A DNA stretch of 64,000 nucleotides from Gymnothorax reevesii (Eukaryota > Chordata > Actinopteri > Anguilliformes > Muraenidae). The stretch is from contig CM056583.1 in assembly GCA_029721435.1 (NCBI GenBank), positions 90,158,620 to 90,222,619 on the forward strand, read 5' to 3'. Shown here in pieces: positions 1 to 12,170 of this stretch. Below the pieces are notes generated by a model. The model worked only from the letters and a program-made list of their open reading frames with translations. It ran no database searches and was not told where the DNA came from. Position 1 is the first letter of the stretch; each line of letters begins with the position of its first letter. Made by a program: the position numbers and the translations under genes.

Positions 1-310
1 TTGAACTATACAGGTATGATGTCATCATGTGACGCATTGTTGAGTTGAGTTGAGTTGAGTTGAGTTGAGAGTTGAGTTGTGAGGTCATGACCTTGCAGTT
101 GCACATAGTTTCATGTCAATTGGACAAATGGTTCCAGAATTTTATGTGACAAAGCTTCACCTTGTGTCAAAATTTTGAACCAAACAGGTAGAATGTCATC
201 GTGGGAAACATCCTCAGGTCATGATCTTTCATTTGCACTTGATTTGAGGTGAATCGGACAAATATTTCCAGAGATATGATACAAACAGTGATTTTTAAGT
301 TTTTGGCCCC
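1..310. repeat. Probable dispersed repeat with a TTGAG microsatellite
   Basis: Positions about 41-77 are a short run of TTGAG pentamers. The flanks carry two diverged copies of a motif describing a call of 'GGTCATGA' followed by CTT-rich sequence and 'ATTGGACAAAT' or 'ATCGGACAAAT' (near 90-125 and 218-262), so the stretch looks like a decayed tandem or dispersed repeat. No coding frame is convincing. The family is not identified. Confidence 0.35.
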
Positions 311-599
311 TGGTGGCCAATCTAGAAATTGTAAAATGTCCAAAATCGAATCAGTTTATCCTCATTATGATACTTACCTATATGCAAAACATGAAATTTC
401 TAATTGATATATTACTGAAGTTATCGCGTTAACACGTAGGGTGGCGCGGCGGCGGTCGGACCATTATTACATAATTGCGGAGAATTACATTACATATTCC
501 ATAATTAGGGAGAAAAAAAACTTTGAAATCCTCAATTTTTTTATTGAGTATATTTCTATTACAAATACAGTGACTTTTCCCTTGTCCTAAAATGGTTTA

Positions 600-1012
600 A
601 CGACCACACTGGGTGGTGTTTACCGGTGTAAGGATGAAAGCCTAGGATTCAGATGCGCAGCAAAAACAGGGCTTTTAATGACTGAAGCATGGCTTCAGTA
701 AAACAGGATTCCACACAGGAGATTAATACACAGGTATAATTAGCGAATAAGACTGTAACACAGTTCAACACAAACAGAAATTCTAGCAGATGACAAAAAT
801 CTGAACACAAACCTGAACACTCCTCAGCTACACTAAGGCCTCCTCATTAGAAGCTAGGAAAACAGGGGCATATATGCACAGACAACAGTGTTCGATAATA
901 AGCAACAGGTAAGAGTAATTAAGGGAAGCGGGGACAGGCTGGTAATTAAATATTCTGGCGGAGTGGGATGTGGGCGGGCCATGGCAAATGTATGCGATCA
1001 GTAACAGATTCT
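600..1012 (-). repeat. LTR-like dispersed repeat, minus orientation
   Basis: Read on the minus strand this stretch is T/C-rich and non-coding. It has a CATTAAAAGCC-type polyadenylation-like motif followed by a CTGCGCATCTGAATCC motif, which resembles the 3' part of fish LTRs or non-LTR 3' ends. No target duplication or partner LTR was found, so the class is an inference from composition and general familiarity. It abuts a similar stretch in the opposite orientation. Confidence 0.3.
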
Positions 1013-1600
1013 ATCGGCTGTCATGTCCTGAGTCTTGCCTGAATTGTTTTCCTCCTCAATCCAGCCGCCCTTATCAGTTCCTTTTCCCTTTTCCATCATT
1101 AGTTCTCAATGTTTAATTGTCTTGTGCTTCGACCCTCCCTTTTGTCATCTCTCACCTGTTCCTTGTTGTTAACTGTTGTCTTGTTTTATTTAAGTTCCTG
1201 GTCTGTGTCTGTCCCTTGCTGGAATGTTTTCTTCCTTCCTCAGAGTTAAAACCACATAGAGAGGGAATTTGCTATTTACAGGGAAACTCCTGCTACAGTT
1301 ATTGGTCTTATTACACTCTCTTCTCACCCCAGTTTGAAGGTTGCACCTCCCCTGCTTTATTTAGCTTGCCATCCTAGTTACTGACCTCAGAACAGTCCCT
1401 TCGATTATGCCTTGCCTGACCCTCAGTGAAATCGGCCTTTTCTGCCCGACTTTGGACTGTCTTCAGATAAATCTCTTCAAAAGAGCCTTTGACTTACTGT
1501 ATATTCTTCTGAGGCCATTAAGAGGCCACTTTGGCTTCATCTGCGATCTGCAGCTGGGTCTTGTCCAGAATTGTGTGACACGCAGCAAAGCAGTCTTTGG
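1013..1600 (+). repeat. LTR-like dispersed repeat, plus orientation
   Basis: This is pyrimidine-rich non-coding DNA with phrases such as CTCACCTGTTCCTTG and a GACTTACTGTA...CATCTGCG end, resembling the U3-R-U5 layout of fish Gypsy-type LTRs. The same style of sequence recurs at 38480-40010. The open frame at 1407-2024 crosses it but shows no protein family and is judged a chance frame. The boundaries are approximate. Confidence 0.3.
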
Positions 1601-2452
1601 TTATGTGTTGGTGAATAATGGCTGTAAATATGCTTTAAAACTTTTCAACGTTTTAAATTTATTTAAGAATTTAAGGGGGGGTTGCTTTTCATCTTTCCAC
1701 TCTATGGGACTTTTGTTCTGTGATTTGGGAGGGGCGCACACCTGCTCCCATTCTGTGGTAAGTGTGCGGGCACCTGTGTGTCATTCGCTCGATCCTCTGA
1801 TCCCTGATAACCGCTGCTGTCCGCTCTCAGGCGCCTCAGTCGCAGCCCCTGTGTTTCTCCTCCCGAATCCATTCTGGCCATCAGGGAGGTTTAAAAACAC
1901 ACGGCGCCATTTTGAAAACTGTGACCTGAGAAAACAACACTGCACAGTTTTCCACTTAAATCAATCATTATGGTTTTCACGATTTATTTTTTCAAACAAA
2001 ACATTTACGGGAAAATTAATCTGAAACTCAGTTATGTGATGACAAATCATTCTCGTTTGCTGTCAGTGGTTTTAATGTTTTGGCCAATCCATGCGCATTT
2101 AAATGCAAAATGCTAATCTAAATGTTAAAATTAGAAACCAAATATTTGGAGAATAATGGGTCATGCCCTAAATACGAAATTTCAGTCTTTTGTTTTGTCT
2201 TGAAGCAGCATGATGGGCTGTTTGTACAGTATTTGCGGTCAGTCGCTGCAAAATGATCTGGGTACAGACGCTTCTCCTCTCAAGGAACTCCCTATCTTTC
2301 CTTACTTGTCTCTGATTTCCATTACTACGGAGTGGGATGTGAGTGTGAGAGATTGCCTTTTTATATCGTGGGGTACAAAAACACACACATATGTGCGTTG
2401 TACAGTCTGTGTTGTAGAGTCTGTGCTTGTAGTAACTCCAGTCCCAGTGTGC
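1601..2452. other. Unassigned intergenic DNA
   Basis: AT-rich non-coding sequence. I see no gene, RNA gene or clear repeat. Open frames here are short and lack recognisable domains. Confidence 0.5.
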
Positions 2453-2456
2453 TTAA

Positions 2457-2661
2457 CCCTCTGAGCGCTGAATAAAGTTTGAAGGAATTAAAAATGTAAT
2501 TATCCTGAGCTGTTGAAAACCTATCATGTGTCAACTTGTTTAAAAGAGCTTCCCTGCGGGAGCTTTTTTAAACAAGTTGACACATGATAGGTGTTCAACA
2601 GCATCCGGTTTCGATATCTTAGACAATTTGGCAACTGTAGTTGCGAATGGCGCTCAAAGGG
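2457..2661. mobile_element. piggyBac-like MITE with internal hairpin
   Basis: A 205-bp element is bounded by TTAA on both sides (2453-2456 and 2662-2665). Its imperfect terminal inverted repeats are CCCTCTGAGCGC on the left and GCGCTCAAAGGG on the right. TTAA duplication and CCC...GGG ends are the hallmarks of piggyBac-type transposition. Inside, 2509-2602 forms a near-perfect hairpin with arms of about 40 bp (GCTGTTGAA... / ...TTCAACAGC). It has no coding capacity, so it would be non-autonomous. Termini and TTAA are seen directly; the superfamily is inferred from them. Confidence 0.78.
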
Positions 2662-2665
2662 TTAA

Positions 2666-3764
2666 CACTAATGCTAGATCTGGGCCTGTGAACCAGGCTC
2701 TGTGGGTGATATGAGGGCCTGTTCAGATGCAGGGTGAACTTAACAGTTATTATCTGTGATATTGAAAGAGTTTTGAATAAAATGTATTGTCGTAGAGTTA
2801 CAAAGTGAGCAGGGAGTTTTCTTCAGAGGAATTGGGATATCAAACGAAAAGGAGGCTTAATTTATGTTTATTGTCCATACTGCCCAAATAATGATGGATA
2901 ATTAGCTTGAATAAGAGAAAAGTTATTCAATGTTCTGCTTTTTTTGTGTTTTCTGAGCTACCTCCACTGGATTTGTCCTGAAATCCCTGAGATCCTATTG
3001 ACATTAGTCTGACAGAAACAGGGAGTCACCTTTGTGGGATTATTTCAGTCAATGGCAGATTGAAACATGGCCTTTGATTGCTGCGATAACTCAAGCCCTG
3101 AGACAAACTGGCAACGCCCAGTGTTAGTGCGGAGAAATGCAGTGTGTGTAAGGATTAACGTGAGGAGAAGAGAACTCCATGGACAAGACAAAGAAATACT
3201 GTTCCCCTCTGACCTGCTTTTCACTTGAGCTCAATTGCTCTTGTATTGTATGCACAGTATCACCAACAAAGGGTCCAACTGAAGAAAACCTGAATGAGTA
3301 CCGCTTGTGGTTACTGCCTGGGTGTGTATAGGTTTGTGTCGCTTTGAGGAATCGTGTTGCGGACTCTGGTAGTCCTGTTACAGTAGTACCCCTAAAGGAA
3401 GAATCAGAGGACAGGCTTTGAACAGCAACAGGAGAATCCAGTGAAAGGAAGTACCCAGTGCTTTGGCCTGAAATGGTGTTTGTGTCTGTCCCATCAGCCA
3501 CAGGGGCCTGGGAGGAACCATGTTGTGCACGTTCCTTAAATTATGCATTTCTTTCTGATTATGCTTCCTGGCTTGAAATGGCAAATTGAAATGCCAACTC
3601 TGGTGGCCTCATCACCATACCTGCGGCCAGTGTGTTAAGCATGCAGTCCTCACTGAAACATGTGAGAGTCCTGAAAATAAATAAAATAGAACTGAAAATG
3701 CCAAAATGTGAAACTAGCGACAATTGCTAATTTGCAGGATGATGTTTCATGTTACTGGCACAGG
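2666..3764. other. Unassigned intergenic DNA
   Basis: No convincing gene. The minus-strand frames at 3124-3501 and 3378-3584 overlap each other and have no recognisable domain, so they are treated as chance frames. Confidence 0.5.
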
Positions 3765-5125
3765 TCCGAAAGCAGGATTACTGAGTGCCCCGTTTCGCAA
3801 GGCAGGATTACTGAGTAAGCCGAGTCCAGGCAAACAAAACAGAATTACTGAATGTGCCGAGGCCTGATTCTCAAAACAGGATGACTAAGTTTGTTGGGCC
3901 ATTTCACAAAGGAGGATCAGGCAGTACGTTTACATGCGCAGCTAAGTCGCGCTACGGTCATATCTTAATTAGGCCATTCAATCAGACTACTGTCTTTGTC
4001 CCAGTATACATGCGCAATAGGGGGATCGCTTTAATGACTAAAGCACGTCCATCTCTGCTGCGATAGGTGGCGATATGCCTTTCAGCTTGTTTGTGTTGGG
4101 CCTTTTTCTAGTTTACCTACTTCGTCACAGACCAAACAATCGACTACGCAACTTCGCTGGCGGCAAACTAGTAGCATGTCGAGTGGTGTAAATTTTGGAA
4201 ACTTTGCTGCTCTGTACATTTTGTTGCCGTTGTACGCTATGTTTTTCGTACAGTTTTGATGCACGCTATCTCTGGTGGTTATGGTATTAGTTGAAGGCAG
4301 GCAGCAACACCGTACGCTCCTGGAGAACTCTAACAGTGCGAATTCCGCTGTGCTCCACTTTGTGTCCTCTCTACTACCTCGGGGTACATTTACCAAAAGC
4401 GTAGTTGCTAACTAAGTTTGCATCCCACATAGTTTGTCCACTCACACTCACTGGTTCCAATGTATGTTAGCATCTGTGCTTTCGGTAAACGCACCCCTGG
4501 GCCTCCTGTGCATGCTGGATGCAGGTCAAGAGCAAAGGCTGGCGGGAGGATTACCCAGTTAGCTGGGTCCAGTCTCAAATAGCAGAATTACGGAGTTATC
4601 TGGGTCCAGTCTCACAGAGCAAGATTTCTGAGTTCGACGGGCTCTGTTTGACGAAACAGAATTACAGAGTTAGCTGGGCTGGGCCTTTGCACAAAGCAGG
4701 ATTAGTAAATTTGTTGGGACCTGTTTCACAAAGCTTAATTATTGTCGCTTGGCTTTTTTACAAAGCAGAATTACTACATTAGCAGTTTCACAAAGCAGGA
4801 TTACTGTGTGGGCAGGGCCATTTCAGAAAAAGGGATTATTGAGGTATTTGGGCCTTGTTTAACCACTGAGTTGGCATGATTACTGAGTTAGCCAGGTTTA
4901 GTCTCAAGGAGCAGGATTGCGGAGTTATCTAAATCCAGTCTCACAAAGCAGGATTATTGAGTTAGATGGGCCCTGTTTCACAAAGCAGGATGACTACATT
5001 TTCTGGGTCTAGTCTCACAAAGCAGGATTACTGAATTTTCTGGGCCCTGCTTCACAAGCAAGATCTGTTTAACAAAGAAGGATAATTGAGTTAGCTGGGA
5101 CATTCCACGAGCAGGTTTATGGTGG
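3765..5125 (+). repeat. Degenerate ~40-bp tandem repeat with an inserted segment
   Basis: A diverged unit built around GCAGGATTACTGAGTTAGC, then TGGGTCC and AGTCTCACAAA, recurs roughly every 37-42 bp from about 3765 to 3925 and again from about 4545 to 5125. The two halves are separated by about 0.6 kb of unrelated DNA (3925-4500). That segment starts near CAGTACGTTTACATGC and ends near GGTAAACGCACCCCTG, whose reverse complement begins CAGGGGTGCGTTTACC, so it may be a small transposon. I could not find a matching target duplication. The units have many substitutions and indels, so the array is old. Confidence 0.6.
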
Positions 5126-5506
5126 GGTCACAGCCCCAGTGCTGGACTTGTCTCACACACAAAGCCGAAAATACTATATTCTTCTTCTTCTATAATGTCC
5201 ATTGGTTGTTTGCAAAACAATTAACATTCTTCATATCCTTTGACTAAAGCACTACAATAGCTCTTTGAAATCCTTGAATTTAAAGAGAAAACTCCTTAAT
5301 ATAAAAGATTTTCTGAGTAACTGTAATATATAAAAACAATGACGAATTACGAGAATGAATCAGATTTTGACTCGCAGTCCAGCGGATTCACTTCATCTGA
5401 TCGCTTATTAGGCGCTGATCGCTTATTATCCAAGTTCTGAGCACGCGCAGCAATCATGACACAGCTCCTTTAAATCTGATCTCTGCAGCGTTGACCTAAA
5501 TTTGTG

Positions 5507-5548
<42 letters not shown>

Positions 5549-7720
5549 GGGGGGATGAAGTGGATTCCAGTTTTCACTCTGGTCGATGTTAAGGAAGTAA
5601 TGATGAGGAGCAGCGCAGTGATCCCTTCAATCCCCCAGCTCACCGCAGTACAATACTGCTCTGTCTCAGACATCATCTACGAGGAAATGACTGCAGCTGG
5701 GATGCCCAATTCTCAGTTGCAGTTTTCTAAAAAAGAAAAATAAATACTTTTCTTTTTCTATCGACTTCATTGAGGCGCTGCAACACATCGGCTACGCCCT
5801 GCTCTAGGGGAATGCGGACGCAAAACAAAAGTACATTACAACAATGTGGAAAACGAAGTGAGCTGTTAATTTTCTTACTCGCACATTTCAATCATAAGAT
5901 TGAACTTCAGCCTCAGAGTGAACCCAAGCCAAAATAATAATTAAAGATAGAAAGTAACTCCCCATTCGGATAATGATACGCGAAAGAAACTAAAGAAAAA
6001 TTCATACATTTACTGGTCAGACTCCCAGATCTGCCCAATAAACAGGAGAAAAGGTTTTCAAATAAAATGGCAGTTCACTCCTACTGCTTCACTACACAGA
6101 GACAGTGGTATAACGGACGGAGGTCTCGGGACACAAATTTACAGGTTAACAACACTGCAGTCAGCAGTTCGAGATTTTATAGATCAACAGCAAGACAGCA
6201 ACCACTTTCTGGATCTTAGAGCACAAGTTTACAGGTTAACAACAACAATGCAGTCAGTTTTTCGTCTTAATAGGCACCCAACAGAATGAAACAAGTACCA
6301 CCGGAGACAAGTTTACGAGATCGTGTCAGACACATTTCATAGTTCACCCTCAAATAATGACAAAAACCCGAATGACGAGGAGCACCAAAAGCCAAGCCGC
6401 ATGCGCTGATCCTTTCTTCCTGCGGATTCAGGAGTTAAACTGCCAAGCCACTGGAGACAGCCAATCTGCGACGTCCACCCCACAGCAGCTCAGCAGCTGG
6501 GAATTAACCGGGAATATTGGGAGCTCCACTTCACAACTGCAAGCAACATGATAAAACAAAAACACGGCCAGGGCCGTAACACCATCCAAAACTCATCACA
6601 TCTAAAAAATGACAATAAAAGGTCAATTAATAATTCAACAAGTCTCGATGAAACCAGTGCTCCTTCATGTATTGCGTTTAACGACATAGGATGCCATTCC
6701 AGTTATACACTGAAATGTGCACTAAATACAGTAAACAATGCATTTCATGACATCACACCGCGGCGATGGTAGGTGTGTGAAGTAGCAGATGAGGTCACAC
6801 TGGTCGCTGCAGCTGGGAACCGACACACCGGCGGCTCAGGCCTCATGCGGATGTGAGGTAGAGTCTGGCAGCACAGAGCGACTGAGCAGCGGTCTGTAGG
6901 ACCACACTGCTCACCGTTGTCCCATGAGGTCGGGGCTAGAAAAGGTGCCCCAAAAATTCTCTCATCTACTCTGGCCACCTTACTGTGACTGGCAGATATC
7001 CCATTCCTGCGGTCGAAAAAGGGTGCGCCAACGCCATTTCAGCGCCCGCATTGGCCTCATCAGCCAGTCGGAAACTCCAACATCTTCCCCCAACCCAGTG
7101 ATCTTCATGGTCATCATCTCTCAGATGGCCGAACAGTAGTAGTAAATTCGGAATACATGCACTTCTCTCCTGTGAGCCGGTAAACCTAGTGTGTGTCATT
7201 TTTGGAAGTAACTGAGTTTAACCTTCATTTTCAGTAATAAAAAGTTGTAAAAATCTTAAAACACTAGCCCTAAGTGTCATTTGAACTTTCAAAATCAAGT
7301 TTCTATCATTTTTTTCTATGAAGAAAAGTCCAGAACCTAAAGGTTTTTGTTCTATTGCGAGATCTTTGTCACTGATAAACTTACTAGATTTTTCCAGATC
7401 ACAGGAGTTCTGGTTCAATAATAGATTTTTACAGGGTCTGATTCCCTGGATTTAGTTCAAGCAGTAGAGCCTGATTCAGTTGTATGAAGGAGGGTAAACA
7501 TCGGTATATAGAGCATGCCCACCTCTTCTTCTGTCAATTTAAACTATACCCTCTTCTCAGCCAAAAAGCCATTGAAAAACATTTGGACAGTATATCCACT
7601 CTCTCCTCAGTGATCTATCTGTCTACCCAATGGAATATACCACTGAAATATGTATATTTCCAATATATTTTCTTTTGCCATCTCTTGAAACAAATAAGAA
7701 CAAGTATTTGCCACTAACGT
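5126..7720. other. Unassigned intergenic DNA with a (TG)n microsatellite
   Basis: About 2.6 kb without a recognisable gene. A (TG)n run lies at about 5508-5546 and is followed by a G homopolymer. A 90-bp local duplication is visible near 6132 and 6222, where ACAGGTTAAC and flanking bases recur. The short frames here have no domain signature. Confidence 0.55.
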
Positions 7721-7726
7721 GTTTTT

Positions 7727-7965
7727 GTCCCCCGCCACAAGATGTGAAATCGTGCCAAAATGAGCAATCTCTCGGTGTGACCTTGAGAGTGACGCGAAGG
7801 TCACAAAAATCAACTGGTGCCAGGGTACCACCCTAATACATCTTGACATGAAATTTGAAGGAAATCCGTCAATTCGTTCTTGAGATATCTCGCTGACAAG
7901 GAATCGGGACGAACGGTCGTGAATACTATGTCCCGCCGCTCCGCGCGTTCCGCGCGGCGGGGGAC
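7727..7965. mobile_element. Candidate short inverted-repeat element
   Basis: The segment begins GTCCCCCGCC and ends GGCGGGGGAC, perfect 10-bp inverted termini about 240 bp apart, and contains a non-coding body with a GTGACCTTGAGAGTGACG motif. A related G-rich phrase (GCGGGGGGACATAG) occurs near 20238, suggesting a dispersed family. No clear target-site duplication was found, so the superfamily is left open. Confidence 0.45.
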
Positions 7966-8219
7966 AACTATGTCAGACTGAAATCCACATTTACAGTGTG
8001 CATCACTTATTCATCATCATTGAATTAATATGTATCCAAAAAAGCCTTTGAATGAAAATGCAGATGCAGAATTTTCAGGTTATTGGAGCGGTCTTCTGGA
8101 GTTTGCAAAATAGTCAAATCAAGTTGTGTCCAGGCAAGTGCATTCACTCTTTAGCAGAGAATACACAGTTATATTTAGCATTTGTATAACTGCATGTACT
8201 TTGTCATGATGAGAAGATT

Positions 8220-10430
8220 ATGGACACATCCGCCCTCAGTTTGTGCTTCAGAACATGCATGATTGGGCAAATCAAACTATTTTCGCCGCGCAATCAACTC
8301 AGGCTGACTGACCTCAACCCCGCGGACCAGCGCCTGGACATCCCCAACCCCGCGGACCAGCGCCTGGACATCCCCAACCCCGCGGACCAGCGCCTGGACA
8401 TCCGCAACCCCGCGGACCAGCGCCTGGACATCCGCAACCCCGCGGACCAGCGCCTGGACATCCGCAATCCCGCGGACCAGCGCCTGGACATCCCCAACCC
8501 CGCGGACCAGCGCCTGGACATCCCCAACCCCGCGGACCAGCGCCTGGACATCCCCAACCCCGCGGACCAGCGCCTGGACATCCGCAACCCCGCGAACCAG
8601 CGCCTGGACATCCCCAACCCCGCGGACCAGCGCCTGGACATCCGCAACCCCGCGAACCAGCGCCTGGACATCCCCAACCCCGCGGACCAGCGCCTGGACA
8701 TCCCCAACCCCGCGGACCAGCGCCTGGACATCCCCAACCCTGCGGACCAGCGCCTGGACATCCGCAACCCCTTGAACCAGCGCCTGGACATCCGCAACCC
8801 CGTGAACCAGCGCCTGGACATCCCCAACCCCGCGGATCAGCGCCTGGTGATCCCCAAACCCGCGGACCAGCGCCTGGACATCCGCAACCCTGCGAACCAG
8901 CGCCCGGACATCCCCAACTCCGCGGACCAGCGCCTGGACATCCCCACGCCCGCGGACCAGGGCCTGGACACCCGCAACCCCGCGGCCCAGCGCCTGGACA
9001 TCCCCAACCCCACGGACCAGCGCCTGGACATCCCCAACCCCGCGGACCAGCGCCTGGACATCCCCAACCCTGCGGACCAGCGCCTGGACATCCGCAACCC
9101 CGCGAACCAGCGCCTGGACATCCCCAACCTCGAGGACCAGCGCCTAGACATCCCCAACCCTGCGGACCAGCGCCTGGACATCCGCAACCCCGTGAACCAG
9201 CGCCTGGACATCCGCAACCCCGTGAACCAGCGCCTGGACATCCCCAACCCCGCGGATCAGCGCCTGGTGATCCCCAAACCCGCGGACCAGCGCCCGGACA
9301 TCCGCAACCCTGCGGACCAGCGCCCGGACATCCCCAACTCCGCGGACCAGCGCCTGGACATCCCCAAGCCCGCGGACCAGGGCCTGGACATCCGCAACCC
9401 CGCGGACCAGCGCCTGGACATCCGCAACCCCGCGGACCAGCGCCTGGACATCCCCAACCCCGCGGACCAGCGCCTGGACATCCCCAATCCCGCGGACCAG
9501 CGCCTGGACATCCCCAACCCCGCTGACCAGCGCCTGGACATCCCCAACCCCGCGGACCAGCGCCTGGACATCCCCAACCCCGCGGACCAGCGCCTGGACA
9601 TCCCCAACCCCGCGGACCAGCGCCTGGACATCCCCAACTCCGCGGATCAGCGCCTGGACATCCGCAACCCCGCGGACCAGCGCCTGGACATCCCCAACCC
9701 CGCGGACCAGCGCCTGGACATCCCCAACCCCGCGGACCAGCGCCTGGACATCCCCAACCCCGCGGACCAGCGCCTGGACATCCCCAACCCCGCGGATCAG
9801 CGCCTGGACATCCGCAACCCCGCGGACCAGCGCCTGGACATCCCCAACCCCGCAGACCAGCGCCTGGACATCCCCAACCCCGCGGACCAGCGCCTGGACA
9901 TCCCCAACCCCGCGGACCAGCGCCTGGACATCCGCAACCCCGCGAACCAGCGCCTGGACATCCGCAACCCAGCGGACCAGCGCCTGGACATCCCCAACCC
10001 TGCGGACCAGCGCCTGGACATCCCCAACCCTGCGGACCAGCGCCTGGACATCCGCAACCCCGCGAACCAGCGCCTGGACATCCCCAACCCCGAGGACCAG
10101 CGCCTAGACATCCCCAACCCTGCGGACCAGCGCCTGGACATCCGCAACCCCGTGAACCAGCGCCTGGACATCCTCAACCCCGCGGATCAGCGCCTGGAGA
10201 TCCCCAAACACGCGGACCAGCGCCTGGACATCCCCAACCCCGCGGACCTGCGCCTGGACATCCGCAACCCCGCGAACCAGCGCCTGGACATCCCCAACCC
10301 CGAGGACCAGCGCCTAGACATCCCCAACCCTGCGGACCAGCGCCTGGACATCCGCAACCCTGTGAACCAGCGCCTGGACATCCCCAACCCCGCGGATCAG
10401 CGCCTGGAGATCCCCAAACCCGCGGACTAG
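8220..10430 (+). other. 736-codon open frame across the 30-bp minisatellite
   Basis: From ATG 8220 the frame reads about 30 unique residues and then some 70 decapeptides of the form NPADQRLDIP, with P/R, D/N and V/E variants. It ends at a TAG (10428-10430) that is a one-base change of the usual CAG. The repeat carries on for about 270 bp beyond the stop in the same register. No signal peptide, membrane segment or known domain is visible, and two minus-strand frames over the same DNA are also open for hundreds of bases. The openness follows from a 30-bp unit that lacks stops and has no indels, so I do not call this a gene. A GT-donor-like CACCAGGTAAAG follows the last unit. Possible but unsupported as an expressed repeat protein. 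Confidence 0.2.
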
Positions 10431-10700
10431 CGCCTGGACATCCGCAACCCTGCGGACCAGCGCCTGGACATCCCCAACCCCGCGGACCAGCGCCTGGACA
10501 TCCCCAACCCCGCGGACCAGCGCCTGGACATCCCCAACCCCGCGGACCAGCGCCTGGACATCCCCAACCCCGCGGACCAGCGCCTGGACATCCGCAACCC
10601 CGCGGACCAGCGCCTGGACATCCCCAACCCCGCGGACCAGCGCCTGGACATCCCCAACCCCGCGGACCAGCGCCTGGACATCCGCAACCCCGCGCACCAG
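8314..10700 (+). repeat. 30-bp minisatellite, about 79 units
   Basis: GC-rich unit AACCCCGCGGACCAGCGCCT followed by GGACATCCCC (30 bp), repeated head to tail. Every unit from 8341 to 10681 stays in exact 30-bp register, with no insertion or deletion across more than 2.3 kb; only substitutions are seen. Recurrent variants are CCC/CGC, GAC/AAC, GCG/GTG and CTGGAC/CTGGTG. A multi-unit block around the GGTGATCCCCAAACC variant recurs 420 bp apart (about 8821 and 9241), and a related version near 10141-10430 shows higher-order duplication. The unit is rich in CpG (CCGCGGAC). Confidence 0.97.
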
Positions 10701-11766
10701 GTAAAGGTAAGTTTTCACCCTACTCTTGAACACAGAGACTGTGTCTGAGGCCCGAATGTTTGTTGGGAGATTGTTCCATAAGATTGGGGCTTTGTAAGAG
10801 AATGCTCTGCCCCCAAATGTAACTCTAGATATATTTGGAATTTACAAATATCCAGATCATGTCAGAGCCATGAGAGGAGCTGAAATTGGTTGTGACCAAG
10901 AGTTGTTGGTAGCAAAGAGAAAGATCAAGTAAAAAAAGGAAGAATAAGAACCAAAGAAATCTTGAGACTCAGACATGAAACCAATAAGCTGATCTGCCCC
11001 AATATGCAAAAGCATTATGTAGCTGAAATGAGAAAGATATTATAGGAGAAACCACCAGGGGATGATACAGACCAATCATGGAGACAACCTGCAGACGCTC
11101 TCAACGAAACTGCAAAAAATGTCCTTGGAATGTGAAAAGGCCAGAGGACACCGTGGGTACATCTGCAAGTTTTTGGGCAGCTATTGAGGAAAGGAGAAAA
11201 ATCAAAGACCAGCTCAATGGTACAAAACTGACAGGATGAAAGACATATGAAGGAAAGATGGCTCTGATGGAGACCGTGACGTGAAGAGATGAGTCAGGGC
11301 AGATAAGAGAAAGATGCAAGAGGAGATGGTAAAAAAAAAAAGGTGAAGCAGCCAGGAAAAGTGAAATGAGCCCCTGATATCAAATCACAAAATGGATTTG
11401 TGGGAAAAAGAAAAAAGTGCAGGTTTCAAATCAAAGGAAGACAAACTATTGGTCTGAAAATGAGTGAGAAAAGAACAAAACACAGAATACTCCTCAGCTC
11501 GATGTCGAAGTTTTTGGAGACGCCCGCCCGCCCAACCGCACGAAGGATAGCAATACCTTGCTGCCTTGAGGGCTGAGGGGTAATAAAAAGTTATGAGGAT
11601 TTCATGCAAGAGGAACAGACAACATTAAAATCCAATGTTACAGAACTGGAAGATGCTGATAAATTTTCATATTGATGACCCACAATAATTAAATACGGAG
11701 GTGCAGAAGCGGACATAAAAAGCAGATATATAAAGCCAGGAGCTCATTTAACCTTCTTGGGAAAGT
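10701..11766 (+). repeat. Probable retroposon-derived sequence
   Basis: Immediately after the minisatellite is non-coding sequence with the phrase GGGAGATTGTTCCATAAGA followed by TTTGTAAGAGAATGCTCTGC. This resembles a widely dispersed fish repeat whose copies contain 'TTCCA...GCTTTGTAAGA...GCTCTGCC'. The rest of the interval to 11766 is purine-rich with no recognisable gene. Identification is from general resemblance only. Confidence 0.35.
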
Positions 11767-12170
11767 ATGGAGGTCCAAAACAAACAAAAGACGAAGCTGC
11801 GCATATTTCAAATCAATGTAAATCTGTCTGTTCTACCGCACGGAGCACAGCTGCGCAGGGTGACTCACACCAGTGAATTAAAACTTGACAGACTTCACTG
11901 TCTGTGTCTCAGAAAGATTATGAGAATTCAATGGCCCATGAAGATCGCAAACAAAGAACAGTATCACCTTACCAACAACACGCCAGTACGTGAGATCAAT
12001 GCTGAAAGACGGAGGAGTGACGCTGGACACATTTTCAGAAGAGAACCCAACAGCAATGTGAGAACAGCGTTAACATGGTGACCTGAGGGCGCGAGGAAGA
12101 GGAGTGGACAGGAAGAAACGGAGAAGAACGACAGACAAGAGTAACGCAGAGCGTGGCAGACGCCCCCGCC
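11767..12170 (+). pseudogene. Non-LTR retrotransposon ORF2 C-terminal remnant
   Basis: The frame at 11767-12081 contains the pattern LRxFxxNVxxVLxxG..., then CLRKIMRIQWPMKI, then REINAERRRSDAGHIFRR, then ALTW. Beyond the stop it continues as PEGARKRSGQ-like codons. This order (NV...LLYG, CLRRILRIxWPxxI, RxRRWxWxGHxLR, ALxWxPxGKRxRGRP) is the typical tail after the reverse transcriptase domain in vertebrate RTE/L1-type non-LTR elements. The N-terminal endonuclease and RT are absent and there are stops, so it is a dead 5'-truncated copy. Confidence 0.7.

Noticed and set aside
1407..2024. 205-codon plus-strand frame as a gene
   Set aside because: No domain, overlaps LTR-like non-coding sequence, and composition matches the surrounding repeat.
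8294..10733. Several minus-strand frames (MSRRWSAGLG and GDVQALVRGV repeats) as genes
   Set aside because: They are other frames of the same indel-free 30-bp unit; openness follows from the unit, not from coding.
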